In this document: piece after piece, positions 44,412 through 53,173 of the stretch
Numbering within the stretch: position 1 is the first letter of the stretch
Layout: each line of letters opens with the position of its first letter
Made by a program: the position numbers and the translations under genes
IMG/VR virus record: IMGVR_UViG_3300028177_000007
Span: 1-55,586 of that record
Origin: a virus
Length of the DNA stretch: 55,586 nt
Reading direction: 5' to 3' (one strand)
Notes under the pieces: model-generated
What the model saw: the letters and a program-made list of their open reading frames with translations, nothing else
What the model was told of the DNA's origin: nothing
Databases searched by the model: none

Positions 44412-45548
44412 ATGCCGGTAACGTCAGATGGCAGCGCACCAGCTCACGCAGGACCCCGAGAGGGCTGCGATTTAGCTTGGGATGATATTTACATGGCTGA
44501 TGCCATGTCGGGCATCAACGAAGCTGTTTTGTCTATCCAAACCGAGTACAGCATGGACATGGTGAGTCAGGTCACGGTTACGGTCCACGATCCAAAGTTC
44601 ATATTAGCTCGCAACAACTATTTTGCTATAGCTAGAACTGTTTGGTACAGGAGTTGGACGCTAACTGATTTGGTTTTACACCAAACTGCGACCATAGACG
44701 GTACCCGGGTTTGGCAGAGAATGGAAATTTCTAGCGCAACAATGGGTCAAGGACCAGCAACTGGAGCAGTTTGGACTTTGCAGCTTCGTCCTAAAGGAAT
44801 TCAGGAATTAAAGAGAAACAAAACAGAGGGTGCGATTAGTGGTATTGGATCAACTTTTATAAAGAACGCAGCCATTTGGGCTGGTTTGAACTCCATAGTT
44901 GAACCCACAACCGAGGCCGAAGCGGAATGGCAGGCCGAAGGAGAAGACGGTCAAAAAGAATCAGTTTGGGATGTGATGGTAAAGGTGGCGGGCGGCTCTG
45001 CGACCGACGCTGAACCATACAAGTTTATGCTTTTCGAGGCCGATAATATCTTATGGTTCGGCACACAGAGATGGATTCTAGGTCAGTGGGGCATCAACTA
45101 CGATAAAAATGTTCGTCACAACACGATCACACCCAGAAATAACCGCGTCGGAATGAATTCCATTTACATAGGGTGGCCTCCAGCTATTACTCACTCTGAT
45201 GAGAGTTTCGATACGTTCCGTCTATTAGCTATGCCAACTGCAACCCGTTCCGACAACAACCCCTTAGAGGTGACCGGATCGTTACAGTTGGATCGTTTCA
45301 ATGCTAGGGCTTTGAGACCGGGAATGACAATACAATTAGATTTGGACAGAGATGAATTTGGAACCATGTATTTTAATGGCTACTACTTAATTAGTACTGT
45401 TTCGTTCGAACATTACGGAACCGGTCCCGTTACTGTTGGGTTCAGGTCTCCTGAACGTATTGCTAAGGATATACCTCAAATCAGTATTGGTGATCGCGGC
45501 GATCCGCGAAGGAATACAAGCAGACGAAAATTTGTTGTGTCGGGATAA
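44412..45548 (+). CDS. Baseplate hub protein (gp27/D-like)
   Basis: 378 aa. The N-terminus (I-Q-T-E-Y-S-M-D-M-V-S-Q-V-T-V-T-V) has the first strand of the hub fold, and the end (G-V-T... to P-V-T-V-G-F-R-S-P-E-R) the closing one. It would form the trimer that adapts the hexagonal tube to the spike. It is adjacent to the spike gene, as expected. The assignment rests mainly on order and fold pattern. Confidence 0.65.
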   Translation: MPVTSDGSAPAHAGPREGCDLAWDDIYMADAMSGINEAVLSIQTEYSMDMVSQVTVTVHDPKFILARNNYFAIARTVWYRSWTLTDLVLHQTATIDGTRVWQRMEISSATMGQGPATGAVWTLQLRPKGIQELKRNKTEGAISGIGSTFIKNAAIWAGLNSIVEPTTEAEAEWQAEGEDGQKESVWDVMVKVAGGSATDAEPYKFMLFEADNILWFGTQRWILGQWGINYDKNVRHNTITPRNNRVGMNSIYIGWPPAITHSDESFDTFRLLAMPTATRSDNNPLEVTGSLQLDRFNARALRPGMTIQLDLDRDEFGTMYFNGYYLISTVSFEHYGTGPVTVGFRSPERIAKDIPQISIGDRGDPRRNTSRRKFVVSG

Positions 45549-46406
45549 ATGATGTCTGATACTGGTCTACCTTTTACTGATCCACGCAGATTTCGTTCTG
45601 CGACAGGTGGCTCAACCGGAGCGGTCGAACCGGGCGCCATCTATGAGGCAAAAGTACTGCACGTCGTGCCATCAACAGCCAATCTTGGCAAAAGGAAAAT
45701 AGGACAAATATCAATCAAGATCTTAAGCTTGGGAGTCAATCTTCGTTCAGTCAGTGTTACCAACCAGTCCCCAATTGATCCTTTAACGGTTGATGATCGA
45801 GTTTTAGTCGCATTCTTGGATATGAAATTGAAGAGATGCGTTTGCTTTGGACGTTTGGACGGTCAGGCAGATGTCTTTATTCCTTTTGCTGATACGGATG
45901 GGAAAGGGAGCACGCGACCAGTATTCGAAGGCACGATCACTGGTGAGAAGATTGCTCTTACGGGCTCGGGGACTGCTGCCCTAAATGTCACTAACGGCAT
46001 TACTGCAAGTACCGGACAGTTCACTTCCATCAACGCCAACTCACATAGTCATTCATCTGATAGGCGAATGAAAACCCGTATTAAGCCACTCACGAATGGG
46101 TTAGAGCGGATTAAGCGTCTAGTAGGTGTGAGGTATAAGAAACGAACTGCTGTTGGGACTACTGAAGAGTTTCAGACGATGGATGGTTACCAATATGGGA
46201 TTATCGCTCAGGACTCTGCCGCTGTTATCCCTTCTGCCGTGCTGTATGACCCTGACAAAGACGTTGAGAACGCTCACGGATGGTCTGACGCTTACGGGGT
46301 TGACTATGGAACAATAGTTCCTGTGCTGATAGAAGCAGTTAAAGAACTCGCCCAAAAGGTAGAGGAACTAGAGAACGGCCAGAATCCCAGTTCTGGGGTG
46401 GGGTAA
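45549..46406 (+). CDS. Baseplate spike with S74 intramolecular chaperone domain
   Basis: 285 aa. The start may be either of two consecutive ATGs. The N-terminal 110 residues fit an OB-like spike domain (A-K-V-L-H-V-V-P and V-D-D-R-V-L-V-A-F-L). Then comes a short beta-helix-like stretch (A-L-N-V-T-N-G-I), and from residue 170 a peptidase S74/endosialidase chaperone: S-D-R-R-M-K-T-R-I, with Ser as expected cleavage point, then Y-G-I-I-A-Q-D, and a C-terminal coiled tail (V-K-E-L-A-Q-K-V-E-E-L). S74 folds trimeric fibres and then cuts itself off. Confidence 0.85.
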   Translation: MMSDTGLPFTDPRRFRSATGGSTGAVEPGAIYEAKVLHVVPSTANLGKRKIGQISIKILSLGVNLRSVSVTNQSPIDPLTVDDRVLVAFLDMKLKRCVCFGRLDGQADVFIPFADTDGKGSTRPVFEGTITGEKIALTGSGTAALNVTNGITASTGQFTSINANSHSHSSDRRMKTRIKPLTNGLERIKRLVGVRYKKRTAVGTTEEFQTMDGYQYGIIAQDSAAVIPSAVLYDPDKDVENAHGWSDAYGVDYGTIVPVLIEAVKELAQKVEELENGQNPSSGVG

Positions 46407-46434
46407 ACTATGAATACTGTGGAGGTTGACTGAC

Positions 46435-46737
46435 ATGATGAAATTCCCCATCTCTTTTACGGAGACCAGTGGTGGTTTTCAGGAGCTGCACTCCAATCAG
46501 GACGACTACTATAAGCAGATATTGGCTGTGACCGCTCGGACGGAACCGGGAACACACCCATTAACACCAGATTTTGGGGTTCAAGATCCTACGTTCAAAA
46601 CAATTGACCGTGGACAGTTCTTGTTTCACGCAGGACGCTATGTGCCCGAAATAACGATTATATCTATAGAAACTTCGATAGATGAAGGTAACGGAGAAAA
46701 CATAGTGACCGTCAATTTCTCACGTCGAGGTAACTGA
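46435..46737 (+). CDS. Baseplate wedge gp25-like protein
   Basis: 100 aa from the ATG at 46435, with GGAGG nine bases upstream; a TTG at 46426 would overlap that site and is unlikely. The length and the pattern T-R-T-E-P-G-T-H-P-L-T-P-D-F-G-V fit the T4 gp25/P2 W family, which resembles a lysozyme inhibitor fold and joins wedge proteins. It is followed by the J-like gene. Confidence 0.85.
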   Translation: MMKFPISFTETSGGFQELHSNQDDYYKQILAVTARTEPGTHPLTPDFGVQDPTFKTIDRGQFLFHAGRYVPEITIISIETSIDEGNGENIVTVNFSRRGN

Positions 46738-46738
46738 T

Positions 46739-48214
46739 ATGCCAGCAAATTGGAGTGAATATGTAGATATGATTCCCGAAGATGTTACTCCGGGTGACAT
46801 CTATATCGGATCTGTTGAGTTGGCTCGACTGACGTTGCCAGAATTCAAGGTTCGCCAAGGCACCCCAGAAGACGCACTTCTGCAAGCTGCCGCCCATATG
46901 AACCACTTAACAATTTCTCACATCAATAGGCTCCCTCCGCGCATCATGGAGGGCGTGGGAAGATTGTTAGGTGTACAAAAACGCGAAGGCATTCGAGCCT
47001 CGGTAGAGGTGACTATTACCTTAAACCAAGACGTTGGTATCGACCTTCCGATCGGAAGCCAGTTCTATTACCAGCGGATTTCTGGTGGAGAAACTTTTCA
47101 GTACAGCTATGAAACTACTGAAGAGATTGCGATAGCGGACTGGTCTGGCACACCAGCATCAATAACGGTTATTTTAACTAGTAGCGAAGTTGCGATTCAT
47201 CCGGTTGTGACAACCGGTACGGAATTCTTTTCTCAAAGCGTAATCTTTCAAATCGACACGATTTATGCTCAACAATCTGGAACCGCACAAGCTGGGACGA
47301 GCACGTCAATCACGTTAGCGGCCACAGCATCAGCTACTGATGATTATTACAACAACAAGAAAATAACGATTATCAGCGGTACCGGAAACAGTGCTACCGA
47401 AGTGACAATTACTGATTATGTAGGTTCTACAAAAGTTGCGACAGTTGCATCGTGGCCCTCTGGTACTCCGGACGCTACATCTGTCTATAGAATTGCCTCG
47501 TCTTTCCTTAACGGAACTGGCCCAGAACGCTCATTCATGTATTTGAGTCGTGTCCGATCTCATATGCAAAGCTTGGCTTCGGCCATGACAAAAGCCGCGC
47601 ATGCTCAACAATCTATTATTAGTAACAAAAGTTTTGTTAAATTCGTGAAAGCGTATGATTTAACAAATTCGGGTGGAGCATATCCGCGTTTAGCTGCTGC
47701 AGCTAATGATTTGGGATATATCACTCTTTTTACTTATGGCAATAATCGCCAACTAACCACAACCGAGAAACAAGAGATTGCTACCTACGTCGCTGATCGT
47801 TCAGTGGCCGGATTGACGATTGGCTGTTTGGATGCGGATATCTTTGATCTTGAGGTTACAGCAACAGTGAAATACAATTCGGTTTACAATAGTGCTGCAC
47901 TTTTAACAGATATTAAAAATAAAGTATTGAACTATCTCTCTCCACTGGGATATACCGGTATTCGAGCTGGAGTTGTTGAAGGCGAAGGAATTACAGCCGG
48001 AGCTATTCTTTCTCAAATCCAAAGCGTCAATGGTGTGCTCTACATTGATGACGTGACCTTGACCGTTGCTTCGGGCAACAGTTCGAGCGGAACAGCACAC
48101 AGTGCTCTCTATCAAATAACTGGCGACAACGTAGAATATCTCGCTAAAGGAATGCTGCCCCAGCTTACGGAAAGTAACCTAACGATTACATTAACAGCTG
48201 TCACGGTAGCGTAA
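46739..48214 (+). CDS. Baseplate J-like (gp6-like) protein
   Basis: 491 aa with GAGG eight bases upstream. The C-terminal portion (L-T-I-G-C-L-D-A-D-I-F-D-L-E-V-T-A-T-V) and the D-V-T-L-T-V ending are typical of Baseplate_J, which forms the iris ring joining wedges. A 73-residue insertion (residues 180-252, positions 47276-47494) is a beta-rich module also found in the next gene. It overlaps the next start (TAATG). Confidence 0.85.
   Translation: MPANWSEYVDMIPEDVTPGDIYIGSVELARLTLPEFKVRQGTPEDALLQAAAHMNHLTISHINRLPPRIMEGVGRLLGVQKREGIRASVEVTITLNQDVGIDLPIGSQFYYQRISGGETFQYSYETTEEIAIADWSGTPASITVILTSSEVAIHPVVTTGTEFFSQSVIFQIDTIYAQQSGTAQAGTSTSITLAATASATDDYYNNKKITIISGTGNSATEVTITDYVGSTKVATVASWPSGTPDATSVYRIASSFLNGTGPERSFMYLSRVRSHMQSLASAMTKAAHAQQSIISNKSFVKFVKAYDLTNSGGAYPRLAAAANDLGYITLFTYGNNRQLTTTEKQEIATYVADRSVAGLTIGCLDADIFDLEVTATVKYNSVYNSAALLTDIKNKVLNYLSPLGYTGIRAGVVEGEGITAGAILSQIQSVNGVLYIDDVTLTVASGNSSSGTAHSALYQITGDNVEYLAKGMLPQLTESNLTITLTAVTVA
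47276..47494 (+). repeat. Baseplate module, copy 1
   Basis: 73 codons starting S-G-T-A-Q-A-G and ending near Y-R-I. By my hand count it matches copy 2 at 52 of 73 residues. It interrupts the J-like protein and probably forms a beta sandwich. Confidence 0.8.
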
Positions 48215-49791
48215 TGGCTGCGACGACAGTAAACCTGCTAGGGCTCAACGAAGCTTTCTCGTCGAAGGACGCACTCGGGGATTTCCAGAATCCAAATGAG
48301 TATATTTCTGCATGGTCAGTAACGTCCGGAAATGGGACGTATACAATCACAGATCTCGAAACGTATACTTTAACCCCGAGCTACTATGCAATGAATGTTG
48401 GTCCGACAAATGTGGACCCTATAGTTATCGAGTTAGAGAATCAATCGGTTACATCAGCTCAGGCAAAGAATTGCAATCTCGCGTTTTCTGGAAATATTCT
48501 TTCGGACTATGACGCAATGATAAAAGTTGAGATTTCTCAGCAGACCGAATCATTCGGAAATGTTGTAATTCCAAATCCAGACACCACGACTGGAAATATT
48601 TACACAATCCTCGTGGATGGTTATCCAATTCTGAGTTCTTTTAACTCGACAGTTAACCTCCCGGGCCAGTGGACAGCGTTTCGTAGCAACTATTACCCAA
48701 TTGTTGAAAATCAGTCAGCTGCCAGCAACAGCACTTTCAATATGAAAATCCGGCTTACTGTTAGCGGGCATGAAGGACAGCCATTTCAAATTACTACCTG
48801 TGCGCTTATTGATGACACGGCGTTTCATCTAAATAACTATGTTCAAACAGGTAAATCTTTTATACCAACATTCTATTGGGACATGGACGTAGCGCAAACT
48901 AATCCAACATACCCCTACTATAAGTTGCTTGACATTATGACCTCTAAGGGCAATGAGGGTTTGAGTAGGTATAAGCAATGGTTTGATTATGAATTATCAG
49001 AGCTCCATCCACGCCAAACAGGTACAGAAGAATGGACTCGAAGTACTTTAGTTGATCCTGAATATGTGGGTTCCGGTCTTACGGCAACCAAAAAAACTGA
49101 GACTGAAGCTTGGTTGGCGCAATTCATTGGCGCCACGTTAAAACGTAATGTGTGGGCGACAGGCACCAATACGAATGCTGCCGGTGGATCACCTAACGGC
49201 AATTTTGAATCATGGATATCCGATGAAGGCGCTTACATTTCTTGGCAGTTTGAAAATGGATATTACGGAATGCACGGGGGTACGAGAGACGCCGTGTTGA
49301 AGTCTGTACAGCAAGTGTTGAGTGGCGACAAAGAGGTTGCGTTATACCCGAATTCAATACTTGATTCTGGGACGGCTCAGGCGGGGAGTGCTACAACAAT
49401 CACGTTAGCTGCTACTGCCTCCGCTAAGGACGACTATTACAACGGTTCGCAAATCACGCTAACTGGAGGAACCGGGCAGAATGCTGCAACTGTAGATATT
49501 ACAAATTATGTGGGTAGTACGAAGGTGGCAACGGTTGCCGCTTGGGCGGCAGGAACTCCTGACGCTACTTCAACATACAAGATCACGAGTCACTGGCACA
49601 TTTTGTTACAAACGGTACTTAGTGAAACTCCAGACTCGACAACAGTCGGAGATTCTTCTGCGCCTGTAATGGATGCGGTAGAATTGGCAAGACCCATGGG
49701 GTATTTTTATACGCATGCAGTTGTGGCTGCCCTATATCTAACATTAGATAATATGGGTATTGGACGACTTAGTGTCAATAAGCTTGGATAG
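48214..49791 (+). CDS. Baseplate/tail protein downstream of J
   Basis: 525 aa. It follows J in the place usually taken by the I-like wedge tail protein. The N-terminal 220 residues are rich in beta strands; the middle has W-F-D-Y-E-L-S-E-L-H-P and an aromatic domain. Residues 385-457 are the second copy of the module found in J. The C-terminal part ends with helix and G-I-G-R-L-S. Family unknown. It may be an adaptor to the fibres encoded after it. Confidence 0.65.
   Translation: MAATTVNLLGLNEAFSSKDALGDFQNPNEYISAWSVTSGNGTYTITDLETYTLTPSYYAMNVGPTNVDPIVIELENQSVTSAQAKNCNLAFSGNILSDYDAMIKVEISQQTESFGNVVIPNPDTTTGNIYTILVDGYPILSSFNSTVNLPGQWTAFRSNYYPIVENQSAASNSTFNMKIRLTVSGHEGQPFQITTCALIDDTAFHLNNYVQTGKSFIPTFYWDMDVAQTNPTYPYYKLLDIMTSKGNEGLSRYKQWFDYELSELHPRQTGTEEWTRSTLVDPEYVGSGLTATKKTETEAWLAQFIGATLKRNVWATGTNTNAAGGSPNGNFESWISDEGAYISWQFENGYYGMHGGTRDAVLKSVQQVLSGDKEVALYPNSILDSGTAQAGSATTITLAATASAKDDYYNGSQITLTGGTGQNAATVDITNYVGSTKVATVAAWAAGTPDATSTYKITSHWHILLQTVLSETPDSTTVGDSSAPVMDAVELARPMGYFYTHAVVAALYLTLDNMGIGRLSVNKLG
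49366..49584 (+). repeat. Baseplate module, copy 2
   Basis: 73 codons starting S-G-T-A-Q-A-G and ending Y-K-I, in the gene after J. It has the same length and reading phase as copy 1. The differences are scattered, so this is an old duplication. Confidence 0.8.
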
Positions 49792-49805
49792 CGGAGGTAC
49801 AGGAC

Positions 49806-50105
49806 ATGGCTAATGGTTTTAAGGTATTTGCCCAAAACGAGGTTTTAACCGCTGCCGACGTAAATGATCTGTTGATGGAACAATCGATTTGCGTATTTGC
49901 TAGTGCATCAGCAAGAGATAATAACTCTGCCGGGTTTGGTCAAATGGCCAGTACGCAACACGACGGATTGTGTGCGTACATAGAAGATGTCGATGAGTTT
50001 CAGGTTCGAATCAATGGAACTTGGCAGCGCATGGGAACAAAAGCTGAAGTGGACGCCGCCTCAGCCGAAGTCGCATTACTCAATCTTTATATGGAAGTTC
50101 TTTAG
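49806..50105 (+). CDS. Small fibre or baseplate accessory protein
   Basis: 99 aa with GGAGG upstream. The pattern F-A-Q-N-E-V-L-T-A-A-D-V-N-D-L-L, then a short strand and W-Q-R-M-G, is common in small proteins preceding fibres in phages, often the collar of a fibre. The final 20 residues form a helix. Exact role unknown. Confidence 0.65.
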   Translation: MANGFKVFAQNEVLTAADVNDLLMEQSICVFASASARDNNSAGFGQMASTQHDGLCAYIEDVDEFQVRINGTWQRMGTKAEVDAASAEVALLNLYMEVL

Positions 50106-50120
50106 TCTTGGGTTGACTCG

Positions 50121-50735
50121 ATGACCATTATCTCCGAGATAAAGAATTTATATTCAAAACAAACTCGGATTGACATCATCGAGTTTCTGGACAACCATGT
50201 GTATCAAACGCCCGTAAATACTGGTGACGATGGATGTCGTAGACACGCTTGGTCCGGTTTACCTTTTTTCGAAGAAGAACATCGTCGTTTAACAAGTTTA
50301 GCTTCTAAAGTTTTTGAAGAAGAAGTTGTGCCTACTTATACCTGTTTGTCGAGCTACCTCACAGATGTCGGCACTCTGGGAATGCATCTAGATAATGAGC
50401 GGTGTCGTTACACGATTAGTTACATGATCCGCTGCGATGGTATCCCTTCTTGGCCTATCTATATTGGCAAAAACGAGTTTTCAGAGAATGAAAGGCCGAC
50501 AACTCAAACTGGACGATTTCCCCAAGGAGCAAAGGCCATACAAAAGATTATGGACTCTATGGAATGGGCAAAAATAGATCATTCTCCGAATTCTGCAGCT
50601 TTTTTTTCCGGTACTCATAGGTGGCATTATCGAGACAAAATCCCTGCAGGTGCAGCGGATGCAGTCATGTTTCACTACAATCCTTTACATCCTGATAGGC
50701 CCCGGCCCGAAACGGGGAAACCCCCGCTGGTATAA
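50121..50735 (+). CDS. 2OG-Fe(II) oxygenase (prolyl hydroxylase-like)
   Basis: 204 aa. The double-stranded beta-helix ligands are visible: H-L-D-N (His-x-Asp at about residue 91), a distal G-T-H-R-W-H-Y-R-D-K near residue 170 (second His, with Arg for 2-oxoglutarate). The N-terminus has a helix-rich lead. Related enzymes hydroxylate Pro, Lys or other residues of proteins, or alkylated bases. Its place among fibre genes suggests modification of a virion or host-surface component. It has no ribosome-binding site of note. A promoter lies in its last codons. Confidence 0.82.
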   Translation: MTIISEIKNLYSKQTRIDIIEFLDNHVYQTPVNTGDDGCRRHAWSGLPFFEEEHRRLTSLASKVFEEEVVPTYTCLSSYLTDVGTLGMHLDNERCRYTISYMIRCDGIPSWPIYIGKNEFSENERPTTQTGRFPQGAKAIQKIMDSMEWAKIDHSPNSAAFFSGTHRWHYRDKIPAGAADAVMFHYNPLHPDRPRPETGKPPLV

Positions 50736-50736
50736 T
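50728..50736 (+). promoter_or_regulatory. Extended -10 (TGGTATAAT) for holin transcript
   Basis: A perfect TATAAT with TG-n in front lies at the end of the oxygenase gene. The -35 region is poor, as is usual for extended -10 promoters. The transcript would start about 30 bases before the holin ATG, with AGGAGGG in the leader. Confidence 0.55.
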
Positions 50737-50775
50737 GAACAAGGACCACTAACTGCAAACCTAGGAGGGTTTTTT

Positions 50776-50991
50776 ATGAGTATGTCCTTTATTAAAGATG
50801 CAATTGAGCGTGCCGTCCGCACATTCGTTCAGGCTTATCTGGGCGTTTGGATGGCGACTGGTGCTGACTTTGACGGGTTCACCGACACTGCAAATCTGAA
50901 GGCGGGCGCTGTAGCAGTTGCCCTTTCAGTTGCTATGGCGATGGGCTTGAAGAACGTTGGTTCTAACAAAGAATCAGCTTCAGTCAGTTAA
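50776..50991 (+). CDS. Small r1t-type holin
   Basis: 71 aa from the ATG at 50776, with AGGAGGG upstream; a longer in-frame start inside the oxygenase gene is not supported. F-I-K-D-A-I-E-R-A-V-R-T-F is the hallmark N-terminus of r1t-like holins of Gram-positive phages, with two transmembrane segments (about 13-31 and 42-60). Holins open the membrane for the endolysin at the end of infection. No endolysin is in this window, and the gene lies apart from any lysis cassette. It has its own promoter candidate. Confidence 0.8.
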   Translation: MSMSFIKDAIERAVRTFVQAYLGVWMATGADFDGFTDTANLKAGAVAVALSVAMAMGLKNVGSNKESASVS

Positions 50992-51059
50992 AGGTGGTGT
51001 GATTGCCCGGTACGCAAGCACTCATAACCTACAATGAATAAGTGTAGGAGGAGCGCTCG

Positions 51060-51431
51060 ATGATCGCTGGCATTTACAACATAACGTGCGAACAGGGCGT
51101 CGACTTCTCAAGGTCGTGCATCCTGAAGTACCCAGATTCAAGCGATCCCACGGGTTCGACGTACCTGTTATATGACTTTACGGGTTATACCGCCAGAATG
51201 CAGGTACGTCGGACTCTGGAATCAGCTACTCCTGAGATCGAATTGACTACCGCTAACGGTGGCATTGTTCTTGGTGGAACGGCTGGGACATTCGAAATTG
51301 TCATGACAAGCACGCAGACAGCCGCGCTTGATTCTGACGGTGTTTACGACTTAGAAATCGTTTCAGGTGGTGGCGTAGTTTCTCGTGTTATTCAAGGCAC
51401 CTTCACTCTTGATTTGGAGGTGACCCACTAA
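51060..51431 (+). CDS. Baseplate/fibre attachment protein, BppU-like
   Basis: 123 aa with AGGAGG seven bases upstream. All beta, with Y-N-I-T-C-E-Q-G-V-D-F and M-Q-V-R-R-T; this order is seen at the N-termini of phage baseplate upper or fibre proteins. It would link receptor-binding proteins to the baseplate. Coupled to the next start (TAATG). Confidence 0.62.
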   Translation: MIAGIYNITCEQGVDFSRSCILKYPDSSDPTGSTYLLYDFTGYTARMQVRRTLESATPEIELTTANGGIVLGGTAGTFEIVMTSTQTAALDSDGVYDLEIVSGGGVVSRVIQGTFTLDLEVTH

Positions 51432-51739
51432 TGACAGTTCCTAATCAGGTCATTTGTTATGAGGATTCACGCAACACGATTAGTATTGAGCCAGAGGCTC
51501 CAACAGTAATAGCGGTTCAGCTTTTGGGTACGGAAACAGTCTTCGCAAGACGCCATGTCCACACCCAAGCATCACCATCAACTTCGTGGGTCATTACCCA
51601 TGCGTTGAAGGGTAAACCGCAAGTAACCGTAGTAGACACTGCGGACACAACTGTTGTAGGTGATGTATTATATAACAGCGACACTCAAATAACGGTGTCA
51701 TTCTCGGCAGCTTTCGCTGGGAATGCATATCTCACTTGA
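51431..51739 (+). CDS. Small fibre protein with C-terminal beta domain
   Basis: 102 aa, ATG overlapping the previous stop and GGAGG upstream. From residue 50, W-V-I-T-H-A-L-K-G-K-P-Q-V and the strand S-D-T-Q-I-T-V-S-F form a small beta domain that reappears at the end of the next gene (A-L-V-H-N-F-G-T-R). This domain often caps fibre stalks. Confidence 0.65.
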   Translation: MTVPNQVICYEDSRNTISIEPEAPTVIAVQLLGTETVFARRHVHTQASPSTSWVITHALKGKPQVTVVDTADTTVVGDVLYNSDTQITVSFSAAFAGNAYLT

Positions 51740-51753
51740 TAGGTAGGTAGGGG

Positions 51754-53115
51754 ATGGCGACTAAATTCGTTACAAATCTTGACTTAAATCAGAATCAACT
51801 TCTGAATGGTCGGTTCGAATCACTGGCTTCTGACCCGGCCTCTGGGAACTTTGAGGGTCGCCTGATATACAACAGCACCGAGAAGGTGCTCAAGGTCTAC
51901 GACGGTTCTGCGTGGCGCAAAGCGTTGCACGCTATTACTTCTACTACTAATGCGCTGGTTGTCAGCGAATCCAACGGTACTGTTTCCTTTTCTATTGCCG
52001 ATGTTGTCAATGGCGGAGATTCCGGTCTTCTGAGTGGTGCAGACAAAACAAAGCTTGACAACGCCACAAGTACCAACACCAACTCCACTCTCGTCCTGCG
52101 CGACGGCAGCGGTCGTATACAGGTTTCGACCCCGTCTGCTGATCTCGACGCTGCCAACAAGGCTTACGTTGACGCTGCTCGCACCGGGCTTGATGTTAAA
52201 GCATCTGTCCGGGCTGCCTCGACTGCTGCCCTTACTTTGGCCAGTGGTGTCGAAAACGGAGACACCCTTGATGGTGTGACGCTGGCTACTGGCGACAGGA
52301 TCTTAGTCAAGAACCAGAGCTCTGGCGCTGAGAACGGCATCTACATCGTCGCCGCTTCCGGTGCACCAAGCAGAGCCACTGACGCTGACGCCAACTCGGA
52401 GATGACTCCGGGAATGTTCACCTTCGTCGAAGAAGGTACGACGAACGCTGACTCTGGTTGGGTAATGACTAATGACGGTGCAATCACCGTCGGCACCACT
52501 GCCCTCACCTTCGCCCTCTTCTCGGTCGCTGGCACAATCTTTGCCGGTGACGGCCTTAGCAAGAGCGGCGACGTACTCAACGTCAATGTCAAGAGCGATG
52601 GCGCGGTCATCATTACCAGCGACGAGCTGGAAGTTGAACTCGATCCCGGCGTAGCTGGTTTGGCCACGACGGCCAGTGGTCTTGCCATCAAGAGCGACAT
52701 TGCCGGTACTGGTATTACTTACACCGCTGGTGTCCTTACTTCCGATGCTGCCGATTTGGCTGCCGGTGCCGTTGACGGCGGAGTTACGGGAACCCTTCCC
52801 ATCGCCCAAGGTGGCACCAACGCAACCACCGAAGCCACTGCCCGCGACAATCTCGCTGCCACCTCGGCTTCAGGTCTCACAGTTTCAACCCCGACAACTG
52901 CTCGTGTCGCGACTCAGACAATCGGGGATGGAAGCGCTACCAGCTTTGCCTTAGTCCACAATTTCGGTACTCGGGCAGTGATAGTTCAGGTATATACCGC
53001 TTCTACCTATGACACGGTTATCGCTGATGTTGTGCGAACTAGCACAAGCACGGTCACTGTTGATTTCTCTACGGCTCCAGCAAGTGGTGCTTATGTAGTT
53101 GTGATTACCGGTTAA
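51754..53115 (+). CDS. Tail fibre protein
   Basis: 453 aa. The opening (F-V-T-N-L-D-L-N-Q-N-Q-L-L-N-G) and R-L-I-Y-N-S-T-E-K-V-L-K-V-Y-D-G are standard N-terminal fibre motifs; the central part has T-G-D-R-I-L-V-K-N-Q, found also in the last fibre here. Later come beta-helical Asp/Gly/Thr-rich repeats and the shared C-terminal cap. It would be a trimeric receptor-binding fibre or a stalk. No catalytic domain is seen. Confidence 0.8.
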   Translation: MATKFVTNLDLNQNQLLNGRFESLASDPASGNFEGRLIYNSTEKVLKVYDGSAWRKALHAITSTTNALVVSESNGTVSFSIADVVNGGDSGLLSGADKTKLDNATSTNTNSTLVLRDGSGRIQVSTPSADLDAANKAYVDAARTGLDVKASVRAASTAALTLASGVENGDTLDGVTLATGDRILVKNQSSGAENGIYIVAASGAPSRATDADANSEMTPGMFTFVEEGTTNADSGWVMTNDGAITVGTTALTFALFSVAGTIFAGDGLSKSGDVLNVNVKSDGAVIITSDELEVELDPGVAGLATTASGLAIKSDIAGTGITYTAGVLTSDAADLAAGAVDGGVTGTLPIAQGGTNATTEATARDNLAATSASGLTVSTPTTARVATQTIGDGSATSFALVHNFGTRAVIVQVYTASTYDTVIADVVRTSTSTVTVDFSTAPASGAYVVVITG

Positions 53116-53173
53116 GACGGTTTTCGCCCATAGCGCCCTGAGGGGTGCACTATAGGAAGGTACGGTTGAGGCC

